Positions 8,301 to 13,127 of a stretch of DNA of 13,247 nucleotides are shown in pieces. The translations under genes and the position numbers were made by a program. The notes below the pieces were generated by a model. That model was given only the letters and a program-made list of their open reading frames with translations, did no database searches and was not told the DNA's origin. Source of the stretch: Temnopleurus reevesii (taxonomy: Eukaryota > Echinodermata > Echinoidea > Temnopleuroida > Temnopleuridae); contig BQKZ01000814.1 of NCBI GenBank assembly GCA_036244855.1, positions 1 to 13,247 on the forward strand, written 5' to 3'. The stretch's first letter is position 1. Every line of letters starts with the position of its first letter.

Positions 8301-11300
8301 CTGTATGCTATAATTTTTAAGGTTATGATACATGCAGTTGTTTACAAAATACACAGGCGTATTTAACTATGAGAGAAAAGGATGGTATATACTTTGAAAA
8401 AACTTTGTTTGATGGAATGCACTTAAATTCTACACTTATACGGGTTTTTTTTTTTTTTTACATTCAGTCTAAAGATAAATTGATTGCTAGTTTGAAGGAA
8501 GGTGCGGAAGGCTTGGAAGGATCAACTGCTGCATCATATGAACTAGAGGAGCTCAAGAATGAAAGAGACTTGCTACGAGAAGAGTTGCAACAGGCCACTA
8601 TCAAGATTGAACAACTCAAAATTGATCTTCAGGTAAGTTTAACTCTGTCACTCCCTAGCACTTTAAGGGGCGGGGAAGAAAGTATGAAAGAGCCTTGCTA
8701 TTTAAAGAGAAGAGTTAGAAAATGCCAGGTTCAACAACTCAAAAGGAAAGGTTTATCCAACCTGGTATCTGGTAATGTAATTACTTCATGAATGTACCAC
8801 TTTAATGCAAGGAGAAAGGAGTCTCTTTTATTCAAATAGAAAGACTAAAATTATGAATGTACACAGAAACACATTTGCCTGTGAGATTTGTAATGAAAAC
8901 ATATACCCAAAACGGGTATTTTTAACGGTGCATAAGTGCGGCCAATTATGTTTTCAAATATCATCTATTTATATTCTGAGGAGAAAAGGACTTTATGAAG
9001 CATGTGTAGACTGAGGATATTTCCTTTTCAAGAATCTTGATTTGACTATCAAATGATATTCAGCACCCTCTCCTGGTAAGAATAAAAACAAATGTCTCTT
9101 TTCTTTTTTTTTAGGTTTCATAAATATACTTCTCTTATCAAAAAGATGGTGTCCTAAATTGTTTGTCACAACCCATGTTTGGCAAATGATTGCATATCAT
9201 GCAAGCATGATTGAAAATGCAAATTGTTGGGGGCTATGAACATTGATGTTTTTGGCATGAATTAAGCCAATGAATTTGATTTTAATACATTTTCTTTTCT
9301 TTTTTAAAATCTGCTTAAGTGCCAAAAACTATACACAGGTTTTCATTATGTGTTTGATATTTTAAGAGGTTGAATCGCTTCAGCAAATGGAGTCAGAGAG
9401 CTTGCAATAGCAGCTTAGAGATCTTGAAAACCTAGTGAGCCATAGCCTTCAATGAGATAATTGAGGCGGAGGAGTTAATTTGATGTTGGTTGTGTTAATT
9501 TTGTTGTCCTGTATAAAGAAACTATAAAACGCAATTGTCCTCCATAGTTTATCAGTCTTAACCCTAATCAGGCCAACCGTTTTGGGCTATGTTATATCCA
9601 AGATATCCAAGATCTCGGCCGTAGAACGCGCAATCGCGACGAAAATTGGCCTGCATGATGCTTGTGGCATACTCTACCAGAATGTATGGTTAATTTTTCA
9701 TAAAAATTGTTGAAATAATTAAATATGCTAATTTATGCATAAAATAAGTTTTGGGCTCTTAATCACTAATTAAATCTCTAATTGAACTGATTTTTTTCCC
9801 TAAATATTCCTTATAGCATTCTCCACAAATGTATTGAAAAAAAAATCATTATTGAAATTATTTTCTTATGTATTTCATTATTTTATGAATTTCTTACGTA
9901 TTTCTTTGTTTTTTGACATGTTGTTTTTGTTGTTTTTGTGACTGATATTTGTTGCAGACATCATTTGAGGCATAATGATGCAAAAATTATTTATTTTGAG
10001 CAATTAAAAGTCAAATTATTCAAGTTTTTATATTTTACTGAAAACACAATTTGCATTGACTTTATACACAAAATCAAGTATTTTAGCAATTTTGGGGCTG
10101 ACAAATTTTTTTCAAATGGACGTGGCACTAAAACGGTATACACGGGCGTGACAAATTTGGTCTCAAAATTTGAGCGATACTTGGAAGTTAAAAGTCATGA
10201 CAGGTCGCAAAAATATTTGTGCGCGTTAGGGAGATATTTTGCGAAATGTTGAGGGGGGGGGGGGGGGATTCCACCCCCCCTTGGCCTGATTAGGGTTAAT
10301 ATAGGGTTTCTTTTGCAGGAGGTTGAATCGCTTCAGCAAATGGTGTCAGAAAGCTTGCAGGAGCAGCTTAGAGATCTTGAAGAACAAGTGAGCCAAAGCT
10401 TTTCATGAGATAATGGAGGCGGAGGAGTTCAATTGATGTTGGTTGTGTTAACTTTGGTTGTTCAGTATGAAGAAACTATACACAATCATTGTCCTCTGGA
10501 GTTAATCATGTATTCATCTGGTTTATTTTACAGGAGGTCGAGTCGCTTCAGCAAATGGAGTCGGAAAGCTTGCAGGAGCAGCTTAGAGATCTTGAAGAAC
10601 AAGTGAGCCAAAGTCGACAAGGCCTCAGGGAGACAGAGCAAGATTTAGCAAGAAAGTCTGAAGAGTTGAGGTACTCAGAAGAAGAGATGCACAGACAGAG
10701 ACTGGATCTTCAATCTAAGATGAAAGAGAGGGAGGATGAGATACAACGCTTGAGAAATCAGGTATAATAATAATAATAAAATGAGATTTATAGAGCACCA
10801 TTATCCATTTTGATTAAATGCTCAAGGCGCTTGAATGAGCTATGAGGTATGCGGTTGAAACTACTTAAGAGTATTTTTAACAATTAAGCAAAACTAAACT
10901 GTTGAGGCTTTGGAACATGGAAATGGACTTGGCAGAAAAGTCTGAAGAGCTTAGATATGTAGAAGAAGAGATGCACAGACCAAGACTGGATCATCAGTCT
11001 AAGATGAAGGAGAGGGAGAATGAAATACAGCGCTTGAGAAATCAGGTATGCACTTTAACTACTGAAACTATTTTTAACGATTAAGCAAAACTGTCAAGGC
11101 TTTTGAAACATGGAAATGGACTTGGCAAGAAAGTCTGAAGATCTGAGATACTCAGAAGAAGAAATGCACAGACAGAGATGGGATCTACAATCTAAGACCA
11201 AAGAGAGGGAGGATGAAATTCAACACTTTAGAAATCAGGTGTGCATATTGGCCTGTTTCTATTGTAAACTGAGCATAGGATTGGGGGAGTGAGAAAAGTT

Positions 11301-12557
11301 GACTTAGAAAGGAGATCTAAACATACTAAACGGGGATATGATTTTTTTTTTATTGAATAAATGTCACCTCTCCTGCCATAGGAAAATACTGAATGTTCAG
11401 AGCATGTTTGAGTGGCTTTGAGAAAACACAAAAAAAACAACATCACAAGCCAGCTCAGATTGGAATCGAACCTTTGAATTCCTGGATACTAGGCAAGCTT
11501 CATACCGCTAGACCATGAAGAAGCTCGATGGCTAACTGCAAGTTCGATTCACATAATATCAGCAGATACTGCTTTGTAATTCTGAGATTGAGGGTTTCTT
11601 TTCGGATGGATCAATGAAGATCGTTTCCACCCGCAACAAAATTCCTCAGCCGCTCAAATATGTGCAGAACATTTAGCGTTTCCTTTGTCGGGAAGGGTGA
11701 AACAGAAATCGTCAATATGAGCTTTCTTGTGATGTGTTTTTCACAACTGCTCAAACATGCACTTAAGATTTGGTGCTTTCAGAAGAGATATGTATCTTGG
11801 CAAAGACTGGATCTACCTGCTGAGGTTAATGAGAGAGCAGATGAGATTTCACACTTTCAAAAGCATGTAATCCGAACCATTGTCTGTTATGATTGTTGCA
11901 TTAGAAATTAGAATGAAATTGACCAAAATTGATTGAAACTGCTGAAACAATTTTTTTTTATTAGTGAAAGGATTGTATTCACTTAAATATTGGTTTGATA
12001 ATTCATTTAATTAGAAAATTGTTTTATCTATTCACCAAGACCATTTGTTACAACTGTTGTTTTTCACAATCCTTAACCCATAAAGCCACCTCACAATATT
12101 TTCAGCTTTGTTTCATTCATTGATAGCCTACAACCTGGCCGAAATTTAGGCATTCATGCTACATGTATGTAAATTTGTTATAGATATACATTCATGTTTT
12201 TTTTCTTCAATGTACAAAATGATAAATATGTATTGCCTACAACGGCACATTTGAGGTAGCTCATATGAAGCCTAATGAAAGGGAGAGATGTGGGCATATA
12301 ATGATGTTGATCTTTCATCATTTTGGCGGCTAAAATTTGCTCTCATTTGTTCTTTTGTGTATAAAAATTATAGTTTATTTAATTGAAATGATTTTTTAAA
12401 TTTTCAGTTGAGAGCAAAGAGCATGAGTAGTTCTTCTGAGAGTGAGCTTGAGGGTCGACTTCATGCCTTGACGGAGAGCCTTATTCAGAAGCAGACGATG
12501 CTAGAAGCCCTCAGTAGTGAGAAGAATTCACTGGGATTACAGTTAGAGAGATTACAG
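1779..12557 (+). CDS. GOLGA5: Golgin-84 homolog (golgin subfamily A member 5), 9 coding exons, 3' end outside window
   Basis: Golgin-84 is a Golgi membrane coiled-coil tether of the cis-Golgi and rims; it binds Rab GTPases and works in intra-Golgi retrograde transport and ribbon or stack structure (family knowledge). Joining the nine exons gives 610 in-frame codons. Recognisable landmarks are an N-terminal segment beginning MAWMLKGAENFLNNLDQ, an acidic DDDEKLFEFLNS motif near residues 110-121, a Ser-rich linker to about residue 205, then coiled coil to the end of the window. The rod contains conserved blocks such as NSQLAVLRVRLQEADQ, QELTDYKQKATRILQ, SKDKLIASLKEG, EDEIQRLRNQ and LIQKQTMLEALSSEKNSL. 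Vertebrate golgin-84 is about 730 residues and ends in one transmembrane helix; that end is missing here. Coordinates span introns; exons are listed separately. Identification is from protein similarity recalled by eye, not a search. Confidence 0.93.
2482..2550 (+). repeat. Direct repeat, copy 1 (intron 1)
   Basis: This is a segment of about 70 bp beginning GAAAGTATTTCCTCAATG and containing AAACTGCTAATCAAATGTG. It recurs at 2670-2739 with only a few substitutions. The start-to-start distance is 188 bp, which suggests a local tandem duplication of intronic sequence. Confidence 0.8.
2670..2739 (+). repeat. Direct repeat, copy 2 (intron 1)
   Basis: Second copy of the 2482-2550 segment, beginning GAAAATATTTCCTCAATG. 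It shares AAACTGCTAATCAAATGTG and ends near ATTCCCTGCACTTCCTG. Confidence 0.8.
3122..3331 (+). CDS. GOLGA5: GOLGA5 coding exon 2 (residues 177-246)
   Basis: Acceptor TATTCAG ends at 3121 and the exon ends AATG before gtatgt at 3332. It enters and leaves in phase 1, so it is a symmetrical 210-bp exon that could be skipped without a frameshift. It encodes the end of the acidic, Pro/Gly-containing linker and then the start of the rod. The block SSLELENKLLRQEVSSLNHE corresponds to the first conserved coiled-coil segment of golgin-84. Confidence 0.93.
3577..3894 (+). pseudogene. THAP-type zinc-finger-like reading frame, one zinc ligand apparently lost
   Basis: This 105-codon frame begins MGFFCEAAQC. 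It has the layout of a THAP DNA-binding finger: a CX4C pair (residues 5 and 10), VKFP near residue 36, a Trp within QQRRVWKNLLRRK, and SRHFSQSDIL at residues 64-73, followed by a HPRYF segment like the family's proline motif. In a typical C2CH finger the third Cys lies just before S-x-HF; here the motif reads STSRHF, so that Cys appears to be Thr. The frame then stops at 3892. It lies inside the inverted-repeat element in intron 2 of GOLGA5. It may be a decayed transposase N-terminus, a captured host exon, or an exon of a nested gene. Similarity was judged by eye. Confidence 0.5.
3819..4019 (-). CDS. Putative small antisense frame with SAP-like motif (66 codons), possibly a first-exon fragment
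   Basis: On the - strand an ATG at 4019 has a strong context (AAACATGG). It opens a frame reading MDRPDDEFQRMSVSQLNDFL, then ALRNAGNRKNELETLARKA. The pattern MSV-x-x-L-x-x-FL...G-x-R-K-x-E-L resembles the SAP helix-extension-helix found at the start of several large invertebrate proteins, including transposon-associated ones, although the usual GL..SG centre is shortened. The frame stays open upstream to 4109 and stops at 3819. It overlaps the end of the + strand THAP-like frame by 76 bases and sits in the same inverted-repeat element. No good donor was found at its 3' end. It is probably a gene fragment; expression is unknown. Confidence 0.35.
   Translation of the reverse strand: MDRPDDEFQRMSVSQLNDFLALRNAGNRKNELETLARKATNVYSATPAVDWSTLSLLVSSCPKLFQ
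4104..4140. promoter_or_regulatory. YY1-like and ETS-like motif cluster in the right arm of the intron-2 element
   Basis: CAAGATGGCG (YY1-like) is followed by GCGCGC and CCGGAAGT (ETS-like, 4128-4135). It is GC-rich within an AT-rich intron and lies about 90-120 bases upstream of the - strand SAP-like ATG, so it could be its promoter. An ACTTCCGG in the opposite arm (3426-3433) shows the ETS-like motif may simply belong to the repeat arms. Confidence 0.3.
4316..4337 (+). repeat. Homopolymer run of 22 G
   Basis: Uninterrupted guanines in the middle of intron 2, just after CACCCTAATCAAAAT. The run could form G-quadruplex structures, and its length should be treated as approximate because such runs are prone to sequencing error. 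Confidence 0.95.
4568..4720. repeat. Degenerate inverted repeat in intron 2
   Basis: The segment around TTTGAAAGTTGCAATTGATC (from 4571) pairs, with several mismatches and small gaps, with the reverse complement of the segment ending near 4720 (GATCAACTGCAACTTGCGATC, read from about 4677). The spacer holds ATGATATGCGC. It is probably an old fold-back element. Confidence 0.4.
4898..5080. repeat. Imperfect fold-back repeat, arms of about 75 bp, just upstream of exon 3
   Basis: The left arm (about 4898-4974) has CAGTGGATATTCAAAATTG, TTTGTGTATGGTAGAAAA and ATCTGATGTGC. The right arm (about 5003-5080) is an imperfect reverse complement of it. The loop of roughly 28 bases repeats the TGATGTG and GTGCGCA words. 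The arms explain why short frames on both strands share a V-E-N-E motif. It ends about 65 bases before the exon 3 acceptor. Confidence 0.72.
5147..5366 (+). CDS. GOLGA5: GOLGA5 coding exon 3 (residues 247-319)
   Basis: Acceptor TTTATAG ends at 5146; the exon ends AACAAAG before gtatac, entering in phase 1 and leaving in phase 2. It encodes coiled-coil rod. INAKNSQLAVLRVRLQEADQ is one of the most conserved golgin-84 blocks and identifies the gene clearly. The next codon (AGG, Arg) is completed by the first base of exon 4. Confidence 0.95.
5367..6040 (+). other. GOLGA5: GOLGA5 intron 3
   Basis: A 674-bp AT-rich intron with donor gtatac and acceptor tgtgatgcag. I see no repeat, RNA gene or coding fragment in it. 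Confidence 0.85.
6041..6164 (+). CDS. GOLGA5: GOLGA5 coding exon 4 (residues 320-361)
   Basis: Acceptor GATGCAG ends at 6040 and the donor is CAA before gtaagt at 6165. It enters in phase 2 and leaves in phase 0. It encodes ILRDHSDSSGMQSHALDSIN then KLVESELALKREK. This matches the golgin-84 segment where a short polar break precedes the next coiled-coil stretch. Confidence 0.93.
6165..6629 (+). other. GOLGA5: GOLGA5 intron 4
   Basis: A 465-bp AT-rich intron with consensus donor gtaagt and acceptor aatctttag. It has a T-rich tract near 6181-6206. Nothing else is recognisable. Confidence 0.85.
6630..6726 (+). CDS. GOLGA5: GOLGA5 coding exon 5 (residues 362-393)
   Basis: Acceptor ATCTTTAG ends at 6629; the exon ends GAAAAAG before gtatct. 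It enters in phase 0 and leaves in phase 1. It encodes TEFMERQGKMEMEQHTLAES and SVQKKLAEEK, a charged amphipathic stretch aligned with the golgin-84 segment rich in E, R and K after the polar break. The exon is short and less conserved, but its phases fit both neighbours. Confidence 0.88.
6727..7609 (+). other. GOLGA5: GOLGA5 intron 5
   Basis: An 883-bp intron with donor gtatct and acceptor tatatccag. Most is featureless AT-rich sequence; 7200-7530 is compositionally different and listed as a possible old repeat. Confidence 0.85.
7200..7530. repeat. Possible old interspersed repeat in intron 5
   Basis: The stretch contains GC-richer words with CpGs (CACTGCCGCTGATGGGGATC at about 7230, then GACGGAATCTGTGACGTAAT), unlike the flanking AT-rich intron. 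It leaves an unusually long - strand open frame (7230-7529) whose translation, rich in Ile and Phe, does not look like a domain. A dispersed repeat is my best guess, from composition only. Confidence 0.3.
7610..7716 (+). CDS. GOLGA5: GOLGA5 coding exon 6 (residues 394-429)
   Basis: Acceptor ATATCCAG ends at 7609 and the donor is CAA before gtgagt. It enters in phase 1 and leaves in phase 0. It encodes HSKEVYEQLRSIKNSAEEAK then QELTDYKQKATRILQ; the last block is nearly invariant in golgin-84. The frame stays open for over 300 bases into intron 6, but without similarity. Confidence 0.95.
7717..8467 (+). other. GOLGA5: GOLGA5 intron 6
   Basis: A 751-bp AT-rich intron with donor gtgagt and a 14-T tract before acceptor acattcag. 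I see no repeat or gene in it. Confidence 0.85.
8468..8632 (+). CDS. GOLGA5: GOLGA5 coding exon 7 (residues 430-484)
   Basis: Acceptor ACATTCAG ends at 8467 and the donor is CAG before gtaagt. It is 165 bp and symmetrical in phase 0. It encodes SKDKLIASLKEGAEGLEGST, then YELEELKNERDLLREELQ and the coil up to KIDLQ. The SLKEG...LEGST...ELEEL order is characteristic of golgin-84. Confidence 0.95.
8706..8750 (+). pseudogene. Possible decayed copy of the end of exon 7
   Basis: AGAGAAGAGTTAGAAAATGC, then CAACAACTCAAAA, resembles the last third of exon 7 (AGAAGAGTTGCAACAGGCC ... GAACAACTCAAAA), with a small deletion between the two matches. In one frame it reads REELENARFNNSK. It lies 73 bases after the real exon. 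The match is short, so this could be chance. Confidence 0.28.
9366..9434 (+). pseudogene. Exon 8 5'-half copy A: dead exon with in-frame stop and lost acceptor
   Basis: These 69 bases align without gaps to the first 69 bases of exon 8 (10534-10602) and to copy B. Codon 15 is TAG at 9408-9410 where exon 8 has GAG. The splice acceptor CAG is replaced by TAA at the homologous position. A GTGAGC follows at 9435, as in copy B, and the next 110 bases are similar to the intron after copy B, so the duplicated unit includes intron. The stop and the acceptor loss together argue that it cannot contribute to the protein. Confidence 0.88.
9562..10295. mobile_element. 734-bp TTAA-flanked terminal-inverted-repeat element (piggyBac/Kolobok-like MITE)
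   Basis: CCCTAATCAGGCCAA (9562-9576) is the perfect reverse complement of TTGGCCTGATTAGGG (10281-10295). TTAA flanks both sides (9558-9561 and 10296-10299). A TTAA target duplication with ends beginning CCCTA is typical of the piggyBac superfamily; Kolobok also uses TTAA (family knowledge). A run of 15 G and a C7 near the right end (10253-10280) can fold together. The internal 104-codon frame at 9938-10252 resembles no transposase, so the element is nonautonomous. It separates two otherwise adjacent exon-8 half copies, A and B, so it inserted after, or into, that duplication. Confidence 0.85.
10319..10387 (+). CDS. GOLGA5: Exon 8 5'-half copy B: intact in-frame candidate alternative exon (23 codons)
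   Basis: A good acceptor (TTTCTTTTGCAG ending at 10318) precedes 69 bases that align to the start of exon 8 with four differences, three of them silent and one changing Glu to Val. The exon would end GAACAA before gtgagc, a good donor at 10388. It is phase 0 on both sides, so inclusion between exons 7 and 8 would add 23 residues, EVESLQQMVSESLQEQLRDL then EEQ, without breaking frame. It is the tandem neighbour of exon 8 (215-bp period). It may be a real alternative or constitutive exon, or a recent duplicate not yet decayed; transcript data are needed. Confidence 0.5.
10534..10761 (+). CDS. GOLGA5: GOLGA5 coding exon 8 (residues 485-560), parent of the surrounding partial copies
   Basis: Acceptor TTATTTTACAG ends at 10533 and the donor is AATCAG before gtataa. 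It is 228 bp, phase 0 at both ends. It encodes EVESLQQMESESLQEQLRDL, then the VSQSRQGLRETEQDLARKSE region and EDEIQRLRNQ. The whole exon aligns without gaps to the golgin-84 rod, so both halves are genuine coding sequence. At 10603 an internal GTGAGC corresponds to the donor of copies A and B. Its use would remove 159 bp (53 codons) in frame. The real donor is immediately followed by a (TAA)n repeat. Confidence 0.93.
10764..10850 (+). repeat. (TAA)n-linked interspersed repeat abutting the exon 8 donor
   Basis: TAATAATAATAATAA follows the donor GTA directly, then GAGATTTATAGAGCACCATT, then ATGCTCAAGGCGCTTGAATG. A related arrangement of (TAA)n, then TTTATATAGCGC and a CGCTT word, occurs at 13128-13247. 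I recognise this as a common type of short dispersed repeat in invertebrate deuterostomes; no family name can be given with confidence. Confidence 0.6.
10889..11045 (+). pseudogene. Exon 8 3'-half copy D
   Basis: From about 10918 this aligns to exon 8 from 10644 onward, reading MDLAEKSEELRYVEEEMHRP, then RLDHQSKMKERENEIQRLRN and Q. It ends AATCAG before gtatgc, a good donor. There are several amino-acid changes, including R to P and L to H. The upstream AAG at 10886-10888 lacks a pyrimidine tract and would enter the wrong frame, so it is probably not spliced. Its upstream 60 bases resemble those of copy E. Confidence 0.82.
11086..11238 (+). pseudogene. Exon 8 3'-half copy E
   Basis: Tandem copy of D with a period of 193 bases between their ends. 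It reads MEMDLARKSEDLRYSEEEMH, then RQRWDLQSKTKEREDEIQHF and RNQ, ending CAG before gtgtgc. An in-frame TGA at 11104-11106 lies just ahead of the homologous part, and no convincing acceptor is present. It retains exon 8 residues such as ARKSE and RQR that D has lost, so it is not simply a copy of the present D. Confidence 0.82.
11458..11518 (-). repeat. tRNA-like sequence (tRNA pseudogene or SINE head)
   Basis: On the - strand, CATGGTCTAGCGGTATG (box A-like, 11501-11517) is followed 28 bases later by a perfect box B, GGTTCGATTCC (11472-11462). The spacing and TCTAGCGGT word resemble an Asp/Gly-type tRNA. The acceptor stem does not pair and the anticodon loop lacks the usual layout, so it is not a working tRNA gene. 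No clear SINE body follows. Confidence 0.6.
11780..11866 (+). pseudogene. Exon 8 3'-half copy F, strongly decayed
   Basis: CAGAAGAGATATGTATCTTG, then AAGACTGGATCTACCTG and GAGAGAGCAGATGAGATTTC, aligns to the last 90 bases of exon 8. The readable peptide is WQRLDLPAEVNERADEISHF, then QKH. The terminal CAG-gt has become CAT-gt. It is the most diverged of the three downstream copies and is followed by ordinary intron. Confidence 0.65.
12408..12557 (+). CDS. GOLGA5: GOLGA5 coding exon 9 (residues 561-610); last exon in window
   Basis: Acceptor AAATTTTCAG ends at 12407 and the donor is CAG before gtatgt. It is 150 bp, phase 0 at both ends. It encodes LRAKSMSSSSESELEGRLHA, then LTESLIQKQTMLEALSSEKN and SLGLQLERLQ. 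This is the highly conserved distal coil of golgin-84. The remaining exons, encoding the region before the membrane anchor and the C-terminal transmembrane helix, must lie to the right of position 13247. Confidence 0.95.
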
Positions 12558-12565
12558 GTATGTAA

Positions 12566-12850
12566 GTCAGTGTGTTGGCTCAGTCATTAGGGTGCCTCAC
12601 AACAGGAAGGTCCAAGGTTCGATTCCCTGCTGCGTCATACCAAAGGATGATAAAAGATGGGAATTGCTGCTACCTTTTTTGGGGGTGTTCACAATATAGC
12701 AATGTCAAACTGGCGCTACTAAGCAGCTGCCGGGTCCACTCTCTAAATGTGTAAAGTGAGTTTCAGCTGTGAATCAATAATATTTGGAGATGACTTTTTA
12801 AAAACATTTATCTTATCTTATCCTGTCATATCTCATCTTATCTTATCTAA
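12566..12850 (+). mobile_element. tRNA-derived SINE with TCTTA-type tail
   Basis: Box A-like TGGCTCAGTCATTAGGG (from 12576) and box B GGTTCGATTCC (12616-12626) are spaced as in a pol III promoter. A body of about 180 bases follows, including CATACCAAAGGATGATAAAA and CTGCCGGGTCCAC. The tail repeats TCTTA/TCTCA units (about 12808-12850). This is the organisation of tRNA-derived SINEs common in echinoderms (family knowledge). Clear target duplications were not found. Confidence 0.78.
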
Positions 12851-13078
12851 TGTACCAGAGCTACTCAAATGAAAAGAGTTTAGCCACACAAACTCATAAC
12901 ACTCATTTAGAGCATTACTATAAAGAAGCAGTCAATTTTAAGGCACTGTGCATTAAATTGATATATTGGAATTACAATTACAGATTTTAGAGGTATGTAC
13001 CTGAGCTACTCCAGTGAGACCCTTCTATTCCGTACCAGATGTGATGAGAAGAATAAATTCACATATGCTTATAGGCAG

Positions 13079-13127
13079 TGATTGAGAGCCTTATGCAGAA
13101 GCAAAAATGCAAGAAGTAAAGCACTGG
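13079..13127 (+). pseudogene. Decayed fragment of exon 9
   Basis: GAGAGCCTTATGCAGAAGCA, then AATGCAAGAAGTAAAGCACTG, aligns to 12473-12520 in exon 9 (GAGAGCCTTATTCAGAAGCA...). It reads IESLMQKQKCKK and then stops at TAA because of a frame change. It is cut off by the (TAA)n repeat on its right. It adds exon 9 to the exons of this gene with duplicated remnants. Confidence 0.7.

Larger units (their letters stand above)
8633..10533 (+). other. GOLGA5: GOLGA5 intron 7, containing two partial exon 8 copies and a TTAA-flanked element
   Basis: A 1,901-bp interval with donor gtaagt and acceptor tttattttacag. It holds a possible exon 7 remnant (8706-8750), dead exon copy A (9366-9434), an inverted-repeat element (9562-10295) and intact exon copy B (10319-10387). 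The stretch 8751-9365 shows nothing recognisable. Confidence 0.85.
10762..12407 (+). other. GOLGA5: GOLGA5 intron 8, containing three partial exon 8 copies
   Basis: A 1,646-bp interval with donor gtataa and acceptor aaattttcag. It contains a (TAA)n repeat at its first bases, exon 8 3'-half copies D, E and F, and a tRNA-like sequence on the - strand. The stretch 11870-12407 is AT-rich with nothing recognisable. Confidence 0.85.

Noticed and set aside
9938..10252. 104-codon + strand frame inside the TTAA-flanked element
   Set aside because: No transposase motif, very rich in Lys/Phe/Ile from AT-rich sequence; treated as chance.
10603..10628. A 26-base intron inside exon 8 from GTGAGC to CTCAG
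   Set aside because: Too short to be spliced, and the segment aligns without gaps to coding sequence of golgin-84.
10881..11238. Copies D and E as functional exons of GOLGA5
   Set aside because: They have donors, but the only AG upstream lacks a pyrimidine tract; in D it enters the wrong frame and in E a TGA follows before the conserved part.
11458..11518. Functional tRNA gene on the - strand
   Set aside because: Acceptor stem unpaired and anticodon loop abnormal.
12981..13011. Possible microexon or exon 9 end copy (GATTTTAGAGGTATGTAC)
   Set aside because: Resembles the exon 9 end plus donor over too few bases, and the order relative to the other exon 9 fragment does not fit; probably chance or a small local repeat with 12851-12866.
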